A stretch of 64,000 nt of DNA, from NCBI GenBank assembly GCA_031410915.1, contig JANNZY010000057.1, positions 1-64,000 on the forward strand. Direction: 5' to 3'. Positions 54,977 to 63,339 of the stretch are shown here, piece by piece (within the stretch, counting starts at the first letter, position 1; each line of letters begins with the position of its first letter). Made by a program: the position numbers and the translations under genes. Source of the stretch: WLMZ01 sp031410915. Lineage in GTDB: Bacteria; Actinomycetota; Acidimicrobiia; Acidimicrobiales; Ilumatobacteraceae. Under the pieces are notes generated by a model. The model ran no database searches. It was not told the DNA's origin and worked only from the letters and a program-made list of their open reading frames with translations.

Positions 54977-55395
54977 CAGTGCTCGACGCTTCGTGCCTCA
55001 TCGCCTTGATGCGCGGCGAAGTCGGGGCGAAGGACGTCCAGGATGTGCTCATGACGCACACGTCGATGAGCGTCGTCAACAGGGCCGAAGTCGTCGACAA
55101 ACTGGCGCGGGGTGGAGGATCGCCAGCGGTCATCGCTGCCGACATCGACATGCTCTCCATCGAGCAGGTGGACGCGACGTCTGACATCGCCGATCTGGCC
55201 GCGCGAATTCGAGCCCGCCACTACCACCGCTCGACATCGCCGATCAGTCTCGCCGATTGCTTTGCCGTCGCGACGGCGCTTCAGACCGGTGTGGCGCTCG
55301 CCACATCGGACCGCGCCCTCGCGGTCGTCGTCAGCAGCGAAGGTGGTGCCCTGGTGCCCACACGCAGCTCGTCGGGCGATCGCCCGACGAGTTGA
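54973..55395 (+). CDS. vapC: VapC-type PIN domain toxin
   Basis: 140 residues from GTG 54973. PIN ribonuclease residues: D5 in LDASCLIALM, E in NRAEVVDKL, and D residues in SLADCFAVATALQTG and LATSDRAL. VapC toxins cleave tRNA or rRNA loops when VapB is lost. A 24-base perfect palindrome covers the last codons and probable terminator area. Confidence 0.92.
   Translation: MTVLDASCLIALMRGEVGAKDVQDVLMTHTSMSVVNRAEVVDKLARGGGSPAVIAADIDMLSIEQVDATSDIADLAARIRARHYHRSTSPISLADCFAVATALQTGVALATSDRALAVVVSSEGGALVPTRSSSGDRPTS
55368..55391. repeat. 24-base perfect palindrome at the vapC 3' end
   Basis: Twelve-base arms, CTCGTCGGGCGA and its complement, with no loop, covering codons near the end of vapC and the stop. 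Convergent Nudix gene ends ten bases later. It may act as a bidirectional terminator stem, as a cruciform, or as a protein site; there is no U tract. Confidence 0.6.
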
Positions 55396-55401
55396 TCCGG
55401 T

Positions 55402-55806
55402 TCAGGAGACGGTGGCCAGGAGGTGGTCGAGGGCGGCGACGATGTCCGCGTCGCGCGGCTCGGTGAGCCGGGACAGGGCAGCGCCGAGCGGCAGCCACTC
55501 CGTCCTGTCGACTTCGCGATTCGACTTGAAGCGTCCACTGACGCAGTGCATCGCCCAGTAGCGGACACGCTTGTGGCGGCCCTTGCGGTCGACGTAGTGC
55601 GTCGATGGCAGCTCTGGCCCGACCTCGCAGCGCAGACCGGTCTCCTCGCGCACCTCGCGGACGGCGGCGTCAACTGCGGTCTCACGGACGTGCAGCTTCC
55701 CCTTCGGCAACGACCAGTCGTCGTGACGCGGGCGGTGCACGAGCAGCACCTCGAGATCACGTGCCGCGCCGATCCTCCACACGACCCCACCGGCTGCCTC
55801 GATCAC
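55402..55806 (-). CDS. Nudix hydrolase (MutT-like)
   Basis: 134 residues. The Nudix box is LPKGKLHVRETAVDAAVREVREETGL (residues 33-58), with GxxxxxExxxxxxxREVxEExG matching except that the last REUXEE is intact. It hydrolyses nucleoside diphosphates linked to another group, perhaps 8-oxo-dGTP or diadenosine polyphosphates as in the N-terminal half of mycobacterial MutT1; it lacks the MutT1 phosphatase domain. Confidence 0.92.
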   Translation of the reverse strand: MIEAAGGVVWRIGAARDLEVLLVHRPRHDDWSLPKGKLHVRETAVDAAVREVREETGLRCEVGPELPSTHYVDRKGRHKRVRYWAMHCVSGRFKSNREVDRTEWLPLGAALSRLTEPRDADIVAALDHLLATVS

Positions 55807-56009
55807 GTCTCCACCTTACGAAACCGGTCGCGCCAAGCCGCGTCAATCTCAGGCGGACAGGATGCGAACGGCGTCGGGTGGGCACCACAGCGGCACGTCG
55901 TCGCCGCGGTTACCTCTTGGGTAGTGACGATCGGGTCGTCGCCGGGTCGTCACGGGCGCGAGGGGTGGCGGTAGTGTCACATCGTCTGTCGATAGCTGAG
56001 AGGTCGATC

Positions 56010-56921
56010 ATGCAGTCGTTACGAACCCCTGACGAGCGTTTTGCCGAATTGTCCGGCTACCCGTTCGCGCCGCATTACGTCGACGTCGCTGCCGGCGAGG
56101 GTGAGGGCACCCTGCGCGTCCACTACGTCGACGAGGGTCCCACCGATGCGGCACCCGTACTGCTCATGCACGGCGAGCCGTCGTGGTCGTACCTGTACCG
56201 CCACATGGTGCCGGTGCTCGTCGCTGCGGGCCATCGTGTGGTTGCACCGGACCTGATCGGCTTCGGCCGGAGCGACAAGCCGGTGGAGCAGCGCGAGTAC
56301 ACCTTTGCCCGTCACGTGGCGTGGATGCGTGAGGCGCTCTTCGACCACCTCGACCTGCGCGACATCACGTTCTTCGGGCAGGACTGGGGCGGACTCATCG
56401 GTCTGCGACTCGTTGCGGCCGCGCCCGATCGCTACGCCCGTGTCGTGATCGGCAACTCCGGCTTGCCCACCGGCGACTCGCGCCCGACAGACGCCTTTTT
56501 GGCGTGGCAGAAGTTCTCACGCGAGGCGAAGGCGTTCGAGGTCGGCCGCATCATCGATGGCGGCACCGCGACGGCGCTCCCCGCTGACGTCGTCGCTGCC
56601 TATGACGCGCCATTCCCCGACGACACCTACAAGGCCGGCGCACGCATCTTCCCGTCTCTCGTGCCCACCTCGCCCGACGATCCAGCATCCGCCGACAACC
56701 GGGCTGCGTGGGAGGTGCTCGAGCGTTTCGACCGGCCGTTCCTGTGCGCCTTCAGCGACAAGGACGCGATCACTCGCGGCGGCGAGGCCGTCTTCCACCG
56801 TCGCGTGCCCGGTACCCAGGGACAGCCGCACACGACCATCGAGGGTGGCGGCCACTTCCTGCAGGAGGACTGTGGACCCGCGCTCGCGCAGGTCATCGTC
56901 GACTTCATCGCGTCGTCCTGA
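56010..56921 (+). CDS. Haloalkane dehalogenase
   Basis: 303 residues from ATG 56010 with GAGAGG upstream. HLD features: LMHGEPSWSYLYRHM (halide-binding Glu/Asn-type loop HGEP), nucleophile Asp in FFGQDWGGLIG, and His in EGGGHFLQEDCGP; a Trp follows the Asp as second halide ligand. It replaces a halogen on an alkane with OH through an ester intermediate. The group resembles DhmA/DhaA-like marine and mycobacterial enzymes. It is coupled to SRPBCC and sulfatase genes by single-base overlaps. Confidence 0.93.
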   Translation: MQSLRTPDERFAELSGYPFAPHYVDVAAGEGEGTLRVHYVDEGPTDAAPVLLMHGEPSWSYLYRHMVPVLVAAGHRVVAPDLIGFGRSDKPVEQREYTFARHVAWMREALFDHLDLRDITFFGQDWGGLIGLRLVAAAPDRYARVVIGNSGLPTGDSRPTDAFLAWQKFSREAKAFEVGRIIDGGTATALPADVVAAYDAPFPDDTYKAGARIFPSLVPTSPDDPASADNRAAWEVLERFDRPFLCAFSDKDAITRGGEAVFHRRVPGTQGQPHTTIEGGGHFLQEDCGPALAQVIVDFIASS

Positions 56922-57343
56922 TGGCAACACTGCGGCGCGAGATCCGCATCGATCGGTCAGCCGCCGACGTGTGGCGCCTCGTCGGCCGTCCGGAGCTGTT
57001 GCACCTGTGGTTCCCGGGCATCGTCGCATCCGAAGTCGATGGCGACACGCGCATCATCACCACTGGCACGGGCATCCCGATCCCGGAACAGATCATCACC
57101 AACGATCCGCTGCAGCGCCGCTTCCAGTACCGCATCACGGCACCGCTGTTCACCCAGCACCTGGCCACCGTCGACGTGATCGACATCGGCGACGGTACGT
57201 GCATGGTCGTGTACGCGACCGACGCCGAGCCGGCGGTGATGGCACTCGTCATCGGCGGTGGCTCGAGCGGCGCGCTCGACGAACTGAAGCGCCAGATGGA
57301 GTCCGGCATCGGACCGGCGATCGATGCACTGGAGCGCGTCTGA
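56921..57343 (+). CDS. SRPBCC (START/polyketide-cyclase-like) protein
   Basis: 140 residues starting in the dehalogenase stop (TGATG). The START-fold pattern is MATLRREIRIDRSAADVWRLVGRPELLHLWFPGIVAS followed by beta strands ending GALDELKRQMESGIGPAIDAL as the closing helix. Such proteins bind hydrophobic ligands; the ligand is unknown. It overlaps the sulfatase start by one base. Confidence 0.87.
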   Translation: MATLRREIRIDRSAADVWRLVGRPELLHLWFPGIVASEVDGDTRIITTGTGIPIPEQIITNDPLQRRFQYRITAPLFTQHLATVDVIDIGDGTCMVVYATDAEPAVMALVIGGGSSGALDELKRQMESGIGPAIDALERV

Positions 57344-58914
57344 TGGGCCGCAAGATCCTGTTCGTCACCACCGACCAGCAGCGCTACGACACACTCGGTT
57401 GCAACGGCGGCACGCTGGCCCGCACACCGGTCATCGACTCGCTCGCGGCGAACGGCGTGCGCTTCGAGCGCGCCGTGCCGCAGTCCGTGGTGTGCATGCC
57501 GTCGCGTTCGACGATGCTGACCGGCCAGCACCCGAGCACCCACGGCGTGTGGATGAACGGTGTGCCGCTGCCCGTCGACGCGCCGTCAGTTGCGGCGGTC
57601 CTCCATGCGGGCGGGTACCGCACGGCGCTCGTCGGCAAGCCACACTTCGAACCGTTCCTCGACCCGTTCGCGAAGTTCGTGGAGAATCGCCTCGCCCGTG
57701 AGGGCAAGGAGACCGAGATCGATCAGCCATGGTTCGACGGGTCGCGCGGTGTGCATCGCGGCTTCGATCATCTCGAGTTCGCCACCCACGGCGCCGCCGG
57801 GCCGCTGCACTACGCGCGCTGGCTGAATGCCAATCATCCGGAAGCCGTCGGCATGTTCTATCCCGTGCTCGATCCGACGTTCGAGGTCAACGCCACTGGC
57901 GGCGGCGACACAGGCGCTCCGCAGGCACATGTCAACCGGATCCCGAAGGAGTGGTACCACACCAATTGGGTGGCCGATCGCACGATCTCGTGGCTCGATT
58001 CGCTGGCCGTGGACGACGACTGGTTCTGCTGGATGAGCTTCCCCGATCCGCACCACCCGTGGGACCCGCCCGCGTCAGAGGTCGGCCGCATCGACTGGCG
58101 CGATGTCGACCTGCCCGCCGGTTATCCGGCGGCCCCGGCCGAGCGCGAACGCATCCTCGACGCCAAGCCCCGCCACTGGCGGATGTGGTACGACGGTGTG
58201 CTCGTGTCCAACTACGAGGCACCGAAGCACTGGGTGCCGGCCACCCTGACATCCGACCAGATCCGTGAGGTGCACGCGCTGAACGCAGTGGAGTGCGAGC
58301 TCATCGACGAAGCGCTCGGTCGGGTCATGACCGCAATCGCTGCGCGCGGTTGGACCGACGATGTCGATGTCGTGTTCACCACGGATCACGGCGAGTTGCA
58401 GGGCGACTTCGGATTGCTGTTCAAGGGGCCGTATCACGTCGACGGCCTGATGCGACTGCCGCTGATCTGGCGTCCGGCCCCCTCCGCTGGCGTCATGCCG
58501 GCGGTGGTCACGAAGCCGGTCGGGCTCGTGGACCTGGCCCCGACGTTCTGCGCGATCGCCGGCGTGCCTGCCCAGGACTGGATGCAGGGCCATGCCCTGC
58601 CGGTCGACGATCACGATGCCGAGGCCCGCGGCTTCGAGCGGGTCCTGACCGAGTGGGACAGCGAGCTGTTCGGGGTCGCGGTGCACCTGCGCACCATCAC
58701 GCGCGACGGGTGGGTGTGCACCGCATACCGCCCGGGCTACGTGCACGACGGCACCGAGGGCGAGCTCTACAACCTCGGCGACGACCCATTGCAGCGGGTG
58801 AACCGGTGGGACGATCCTGCGTGCGCCGCGATGCGCGGCGACCTCGTCGCCGACCTGTGGGACAGCCAGCCACCGGTGCGCGATCCGCGTCTGGCCCTGG
58901 TCGCGCCGGTCTGA
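57343..58914 (+). CDS. Type I sulfatase
   Basis: 523 residues from ATG 57343. Alkaline-phosphatase-superfamily pattern with VTTDQQRYDTLGCNGG (metal-binding Asp), the formylglycine site VVCMPSRSTMLTGQHPS (C-x-P-S-R, Cys about residue 50), DPHHPWDPP and TTDHGELQGDFGLLFKG (metal-binding Asp-His). Cys in the CxPSR context needs conversion to formylglycine; no converting enzyme is in the window. No signal peptide is seen, so it acts in the cytosol. It cleaves sulfate esters or phosphonate-like esters; third gene of the dehalogenase operon. Confidence 0.92.
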   Translation: MGRKILFVTTDQQRYDTLGCNGGTLARTPVIDSLAANGVRFERAVPQSVVCMPSRSTMLTGQHPSTHGVWMNGVPLPVDAPSVAAVLHAGGYRTALVGKPHFEPFLDPFAKFVENRLAREGKETEIDQPWFDGSRGVHRGFDHLEFATHGAAGPLHYARWLNANHPEAVGMFYPVLDPTFEVNATGGGDTGAPQAHVNRIPKEWYHTNWVADRTISWLDSLAVDDDWFCWMSFPDPHHPWDPPASEVGRIDWRDVDLPAGYPAAPAERERILDAKPRHWRMWYDGVLVSNYEAPKHWVPATLTSDQIREVHALNAVECELIDEALGRVMTAIAARGWTDDVDVVFTTDHGELQGDFGLLFKGPYHVDGLMRLPLIWRPAPSAGVMPAVVTKPVGLVDLAPTFCAIAGVPAQDWMQGHALPVDDHDAEARGFERVLTEWDSELFGVAVHLRTITRDGWVCTAYRPGYVHDGTEGELYNLGDDPLQRVNRWDDPACAAMRGDLVADLWDSQPPVRDPRLALVAPV

Positions 58915-58954
58915 CACCCGCGGCGCAGCCGGCGCACCTAACCTCTGGCCCCGC

Positions 58955-59941
58955 ATGGACGGTGAGCGCGACGAGATGAACCCGGCGCGCCGGCGGCGGG
59001 CTCTGCTGATGGCGATCCTGGCGTCGGTCGTTGCGGTCGGCGGCATCGCCATCGCTGATCGCGATGACGCCGGTGGGTCGACGGTGGGCACTGTGGGCAC
59101 CGTGGGCACCGTCGCGACGGTCCCGCTGGAGTCGATCGCGCCGGACACTGTCGCGCCGGACACAGATGCGACCGCGGCGAGCGTCCCGGATTCGACTACG
59201 GCCACCGGGGTCCAGACGCCGCTCCCCAGCGTGTCGGCACAGGCCTACGCCGTGTACGACGTGTCGTCGCAGCAGTGGCTCGCCGGCCAGCGCGCCGACG
59301 AGCAGCGCGCCGTCGGCAGCGTGATGAAGCTGCTGACCGCCAAGGTCGTGCTCGACACGGGCGATCTCACCAAGGACGTCACGATCGGCAACCTGGACAT
59401 GGGCGCGCTCGAATCGAACATCGGCCTCTACACCGGCGAGGTGCTGCCCCGCGACGTACTGTTCCGGGCGATGCTCATCGTCAGCGCGAACGACGCCGCG
59501 CGTGCGCTCGCGATCGACATCGCCGGCAGCACGCAGGCGTTCGTCGACCGAATGAACCAGGTTGCGCAGGCGCTCGGCCTGGCCAACACGATGGCCTCGA
59601 ATCCTGTTGGCCTCGACGACGGCGGCGGGCACTCCAGCGCCCACGACCTGATCGTGCTCGCCACCGACTTGATGACCAACCAGACCTTTCGCGAGGCTGT
59701 CGCCAAGCCCTCGGCCACGCTGCACAAGCAGACCTTCGCGTCGACCAACCCGCTGCTCGGCACGTACCCGGGAGCAACCGGCGTGAAGACCGGGCACACC
59801 ACCGACGCCGGTTACTGCCTGGTCGCATCGGCCACTCGCGAGGGCCGCACGGTGATGGTCGCGGTACTCGGCTCGACCTCGGTCACCAGCCGCGGCGACG
59901 ATGCTGCGGCGCTGCTCGACTGGGCGTTCGCGAACGGTTGA
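58955..59941 (+). CDS. D-alanyl-D-alanine carboxypeptidase (penicillin-binding, S11)
   Basis: 328 residues. One N-terminal signal-anchor (LLMAILASVVAVGGIAIA, about 17-34), a short Gly-Thr-Val repeat linker (GTVGTVGTVATV), then the serine peptidase: SxxK in VGSVMKLLTA (Ser near residue 120), SxN in IVSANDAAR, KTG in TGVKTGHTT. It trims the terminal D-Ala from peptidoglycan pentapeptides outside the membrane. The C-terminal DacA beta domain is missing, as in many actinobacterial members. Confidence 0.94.
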   Translation: MDGERDEMNPARRRRALLMAILASVVAVGGIAIADRDDAGGSTVGTVGTVGTVATVPLESIAPDTVAPDTDATAASVPDSTTATGVQTPLPSVSAQAYAVYDVSSQQWLAGQRADEQRAVGSVMKLLTAKVVLDTGDLTKDVTIGNLDMGALESNIGLYTGEVLPRDVLFRAMLIVSANDAARALAIDIAGSTQAFVDRMNQVAQALGLANTMASNPVGLDDGGGHSSAHDLIVLATDLMTNQTFREAVAKPSATLHKQTFASTNPLLGTYPGATGVKTGHTTDAGYCLVASATREGRTVMVAVLGSTSVTSRGDDAAALLDWAFANG

Positions 59942-59944
59942 GTG

Positions 59945-60781
59945 TCAGCCGAGCGCGTGCCGCGCGACGAGTTCGACCCAACGCTCCCACAACTGCGGTG
60001 GGTAGTCGTGGCCCATGCCTTCGATCAACTCGAAGCGCGCCCCGGGGATCAGCTCGGCCGTGCGCCGCCCGCCGTCAGCGCCGATCAAGGTGTCCTTGTC
60101 GCCATGCATGACCAGCGTCGGCGCGGTGATCGAGCGCAACTGCTCGACCCGCGACGGGGAGGCCCGCACCGCCATGAACTGTCGGGTCGTGCCGTCCGGG
60201 TCGAAGCACCGGTCGTATGCCAACTCGGCGTCGGCACGCCAGCGAGCCTCGTCGGCGAACTCCGGACTGCCCCACGCATGCAGGCCCTCGATCCAGCGCT
60301 GCACCGACGACTCCTTGTCGGTTGCCGGCGGTGCAGTGAGCAGTTCCAGCGAACGGCCCGTCGGGGCGCCGTACTCCGGCTCACCCGTGTTCGACATCAC
60401 CGACGTCATCGTCAGCACCCGTTCCGGATGCTCGATCGCGACGGTCTGCACGATCATGCCGCCCATCGAGAGTCCCATGATGTGCGCCTGTGCGATGCCC
60501 TCCGCGTCGAGCACGGCAATCGCGTCAGCGGCCATGTCCGACAACGTGTACGCCGCGCCGGCGTCGTTGTTCGGCGCGTCGGTGAAGTGTGTCGACCGGC
60601 CCATGTCGCGGTTGTCGAAGCGGATCGCGTAGAAGCCGCGAGCGGCGAACATCGAGCACCACTCGTCTTTGTAGTTGATGCTCTGGCTGCCCAAGCCGTT
60701 GACCATCAGCAGCGCTGGGTTCGACGCGTCGCCGAACGTCTCGTAGTAGATCTCGGTCGTTCCGTTGTGCGCGAGAGGCAT
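59945..60781 (-). CDS. Alpha/beta hydrolase
   Basis: About 278 residues from ATG 60781; an ATG ten codons earlier is also open but adds nothing family-like. Oxyanion loop MVNGLGSQSINYKDEW, RFDNRDMGRST, nucleophile elbow IMGLSMGGMIVQT, acid in MHGDKDTLIG, and His in EGMGHDYPPQ. It probably is an esterase or a lactonase/haloperoxidase-like enzyme; substrate unknown. Convergent with the carboxypeptidase gene with a three-base gap. Confidence 0.92.
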   Translation of the reverse strand: MPLAHNGTTEIYYETFGDASNPALLMVNGLGSQSINYKDEWCSMFAARGFYAIRFDNRDMGRSTHFTDAPNNDAGAAYTLSDMAADAIAVLDAEGIAQAHIMGLSMGGMIVQTVAIEHPERVLTMTSVMSNTGEPEYGAPTGRSLELLTAPPATDKESSVQRWIEGLHAWGSPEFADEARWRADAELAYDRCFDPDGTTRQFMAVRASPSRVEQLRSITAPTLVMHGDKDTLIGADGGRRTAELIPGARFELIEGMGHDYPPQLWERWVELVARHALG

Positions 60782-60834
60782 GGCTGCGACGGTAGAGGAT
60801 TGACGATCCATGCTTCGAGGTTTACGGTCCTCCG

Positions 60835-61272
60835 ATGGGATGGTCAGAGAAATTCGCCGAAGCCGACGCTCTCTACCGTGGGCTCGTCACGCCCCATCTC
60901 GCCGCAGGTGAGCCGCTCAACGGCGTGCTCCAGGCGACGCGGGCCAAGACGTTCGGTGGCTCGCTGTGGGTCATCGGGGTGACGCCGTATCGGCTGATCA
61001 TGGTCGAGGTCACGCGCAAGCTGGAGCCGAAGGGTCCCGTCGTCGTGATCCAACCGCACGACATCGTCAAGTCGTCGGTCGACGGTTTCGGCGGCGGTCT
61101 GGCGCACTTCCTGAGCTCGGATCTCGGTGACATTCGCTTCGACACCGCGACCGAGAAGTACAAGTTCCTCGTGCTCGGTGGTGGCCTCGACACCAAGCTC
61201 GCCGGCGAGTACCAGGCCAGCGGCAAGCAGCAGTTCCTCGGCTTCCTGGCGGCGGCACGCGGAATCCGGTGA
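60835..61272 (+). CDS. Uncharacterised PH-like small protein
   Basis: 145 residues. No family recognised with confidence. The sequence looks like a pleckstrin-homology-like beta sandwich, with strands LWVIGVTPYRLIMVEVT, PVVVIQPHDIVKSSV and KYKFLVLGG. It overlaps the next small gene's alternate start by four bases, so they form a pair. No membrane segment or signal peptide. Function unknown. Confidence 0.75.
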   Translation: MGWSEKFAEADALYRGLVTPHLAAGEPLNGVLQATRAKTFGGSLWVIGVTPYRLIMVEVTRKLEPKGPVVVIQPHDIVKSSVDGFGGGLAHFLSSDLGDIRFDTATEKYKFLVLGGGLDTKLAGEYQASGKQQFLGFLAAARGIR

Positions 61273-61298
61273 CCGCCGAACACTACGGTGACCGGAAC

Positions 61299-61511
61299 AT
61301 GGACACGATCATCGAGCCGACCCGCGAGACCACGACATTCGAATGCCCGCGCTGTCACACGCACGCGACGGCGCGCTTCTACGGCCCCTGCGACACGTGC
61401 CGCAACCAGCTACGCGCGACCCTCGGCGGTCAAGCGCGGGTGATCGAACTGGAGGAGTACGTTCCGAAGATGAACGTCACTCCCAACGCTGTCGCGCTCA
61501 AGGACGACTGA
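61299..61511 (+). CDS. Small zinc-ribbon protein
   Basis: 70 residues from ATG 61299; a GTG at 61269 overlapping the previous stop would give 80. Two CxxC pairs (CPRCHTHA and CDTCRNQL), 15 residues apart, form a zinc ribbon, followed by a charged tail (RVIELEEYVPKM). It may bind nucleic acid or a protein partner; no function can be assigned. Its end overlaps the convergent luciferase-like gene by 14 bases. Confidence 0.8.
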   Translation: MDTIIEPTRETTTFECPRCHTHATARFYGPCDTCRNQLRATLGGQARVIELEEYVPKMNVTPNAVALKDD

Positions 61512-62787
61512 CCGGACCGCTCTCAGCGTCGTCCGTCACCGGTACCCCGGCACCGGGACGAAATGCGGACTCGCGCTGGTTGGCTCGCGCGGCCATCTGT
61601 TGCATGGTGGTGACCATCGCGGCCTGCGCGCCTTCGTGGGCCATGATCTTCTGCATCACAGCGGCACCGGCGCTGGCCATCAGCGTCGCCTTGTTCGCCT
61701 CAACGTACTCCGCTGACGCCTGCATCGGCCGCACCGTGCCCTGCAGCGCGGGCACGACGTAGCGGGCCACCATCTCCCACGACCGCAGCGTCGCTTCCTT
61801 GTTCGCCCAGTCGTTGGCGAAGCCGAGCACCACCCCGAACCCGCCGGTGATCTCCTGCATGTTGCGGATCGCGTCGATCAGGTCGTCGGGCGTGCCGATC
61901 ACGGCGGCTCCGGCCCCGATCGCGCCGGTACCCGTGATCTCGTCGAGGAGTTCCCACTTGTCGTCGACGTGGTTCGCGCCGGGGCGGCCGAGCACTCGCA
62001 CGTTGTACTCGTTGTGCCAACGCTGCAGCCCGTCGACGGCCTCGTTGCGAGCCTGCTCGCGCGTCTCGGCCAGGTGCCAGCTCATCAGCACTCGCCAGTT
62101 CTTGCGGTCCACCGTCTGGCCGTGCAGCCCGGCGGCCTCTTCAGCGAAGCCCCACTGCGTACCCAGCGCGGCAATGCCCGCAGTCGATGTCGACGCGATC
62201 GACAGCGCTCCGATGCCGTACTTGCCGGCGATTTGCATGCCGCTCGGCGAGATCGACGACGCCGTCACCATCGGCATGTCCTCCTGCAATGGCAGGATCT
62301 GCAGTGCCGCTTCACGCAGTGTGAACCACTCGCTGTCGTAGTCGAAGCGCTCCTCACCGCGCAGCAGACGGATGATCACACCCATCGCCTCGTCCTGGCG
62401 ATCGCGCTGCACCAACGCGTCGATGTTCAGAGTCCGTGCGTCCGACGGCAGCGCTCCGGGACCGCTGCCGAACATCGCCCGGCCGCGTGTCATGTGGTCC
62501 AGCTGCACCATGCGCTGGGCGACGTTGAACGGGTGATGATACGGCAGCGACACGACACCGGTCCCAAGCCGGATCGTGTGGCTGCGCTGCCCCGCTGCGG
62601 CCAAGAACATCTCCGGCGATGCGATCATCTCCCACCCGGTGCTGTGGTGCTCACCCACCCAGAACTCGTCGAAGCCCCACCGGTCGAGGTGCTCGACGAA
62701 GTCCAGATCGCGCTGGAACTGCGTCGTCGGGCTCTCGCCGAGCGGATGGTGCGGAGCGAGAAACGAACCGAACTGGAGTCGAGGCAT
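61498..62787 (-). CDS. LLM-class flavin-dependent oxidoreductase
   Basis: 429 residues, a full-length luciferase-like monooxygenase. N-terminus LQFGSFLAPHHPLGESPTTQFQRDLDFVEHLDRWGFDEFWVGEHHS, the conserved GTGVVSLPYHHPFNVAQRMVQLDHMTRGR near residue 75-103, and IGTPDDLIDAIRNM. The C-terminal region past residue 345 is extended beyond the usual length. Bacterial luciferase/alkanal or limonene-type monooxygenases fit; FMN-dependent. Substrate unknown. Confidence 0.92.
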   Translation of the reverse strand: MPRLQFGSFLAPHHPLGESPTTQFQRDLDFVEHLDRWGFDEFWVGEHHSTGWEMIASPEMFLAAAGQRSHTIRLGTGVVSLPYHHPFNVAQRMVQLDHMTRGRAMFGSGPGALPSDARTLNIDALVQRDRQDEAMGVIIRLLRGEERFDYDSEWFTLREAALQILPLQEDMPMVTASSISPSGMQIAGKYGIGALSIASTSTAGIAALGTQWGFAEEAAGLHGQTVDRKNWRVLMSWHLAETREQARNEAVDGLQRWHNEYNVRVLGRPGANHVDDKWELLDEITGTGAIGAGAAVIGTPDDLIDAIRNMQEITGGFGVVLGFANDWANKEATLRSWEMVARYVVPALQGTVRPMQASAEYVEANKATLMASAGAAVMQKIMAHEGAQAAMVTTMQQMAARANQRESAFRPGAGVPVTDDAESGPVSRP

Positions 62788-62852
62788 CGACGCAGCCTAG
62801 GAAATTGGGGTTTCTCCAGGCGCAGCGGGGCCGGTAGCGTGATGGCTCCCTC

Positions 62853-62925
62853 GGGGACGTAGCTCAGTTGGCAGAGCGCTACCTTTGCAAGGTAGATGTC
62901 GTGGGTTCGATTCCCATCGTCTCCA
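62853..62925 (+). tRNA. tRNA-Ala (TGC)
   Basis: 73 bases. Acceptor GGGGACG pairs with CGTCTCC (one G-T), D arm GCTCAGTTGGCAGAGC, anticodon arm CTACCTTTGCAAGGTAG with loop CTTTGCAA (anticodon TGC), T arm GTGGGTTCGATTCCCAT, discriminator A. CCA is not encoded. Confidence 0.97.
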
Positions 62926-63339
62926 CTTCAATGTGATCTCTCGTGTGCGTCGCGCGGCTGCGACGCTGATCGTTGATGAGCGACGCTCTGCATGGAGCAT
63001 TGCTCCGGGTTCGCAGTTGGTCGTCAGATGTTCGTGCCCGACGTCCGTACTGCAACCAGACCAACCCGATGTTCGGTCGTACCCGCATCGGACGTTTGGA
63101 CCTTGCCGCGCTCGATCGCGCTTGACCGACCTCTCGCCCGATCCCGACGGTCGGCGATCCTTGATCTATTCGCATGTTCCGTGTATTGCGTCGCGCGTGT
63201 GTTCGGTCTACTGTGGTCGTTGCGACCATCTTCCCCTGGTCGACTCAGCGAATCGACGGTCCGCCGTTCTCGCTCCTGCAAGTTCCGAGTCGAAGATCGT
63301 GGCCCCGGTGTGTCGGGTGTCGTATGGGAGGAGGTGCAC
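62926..63339. other. Gap between tRNA-Ala and the DUF222 gene
   Basis: 414 bases with no reading frame that looks coding on either strand. It holds the possible promoter at 63186-63214 and a strong ribosome-binding site (GGAGGAGG, 63327-63334) for the last gene. Nothing else was recognised. Confidence 0.6.
63186..63214 (+). promoter_or_regulatory. Possible promoter of the DUF222 gene
   Basis: TTGCGT (63186-63191) and TACTGT (63209-63214), 17 bases apart, fit a sigma-70-type promoter; the leader to the ATG at 63340 would be about 120 bases. Confidence 0.4.
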
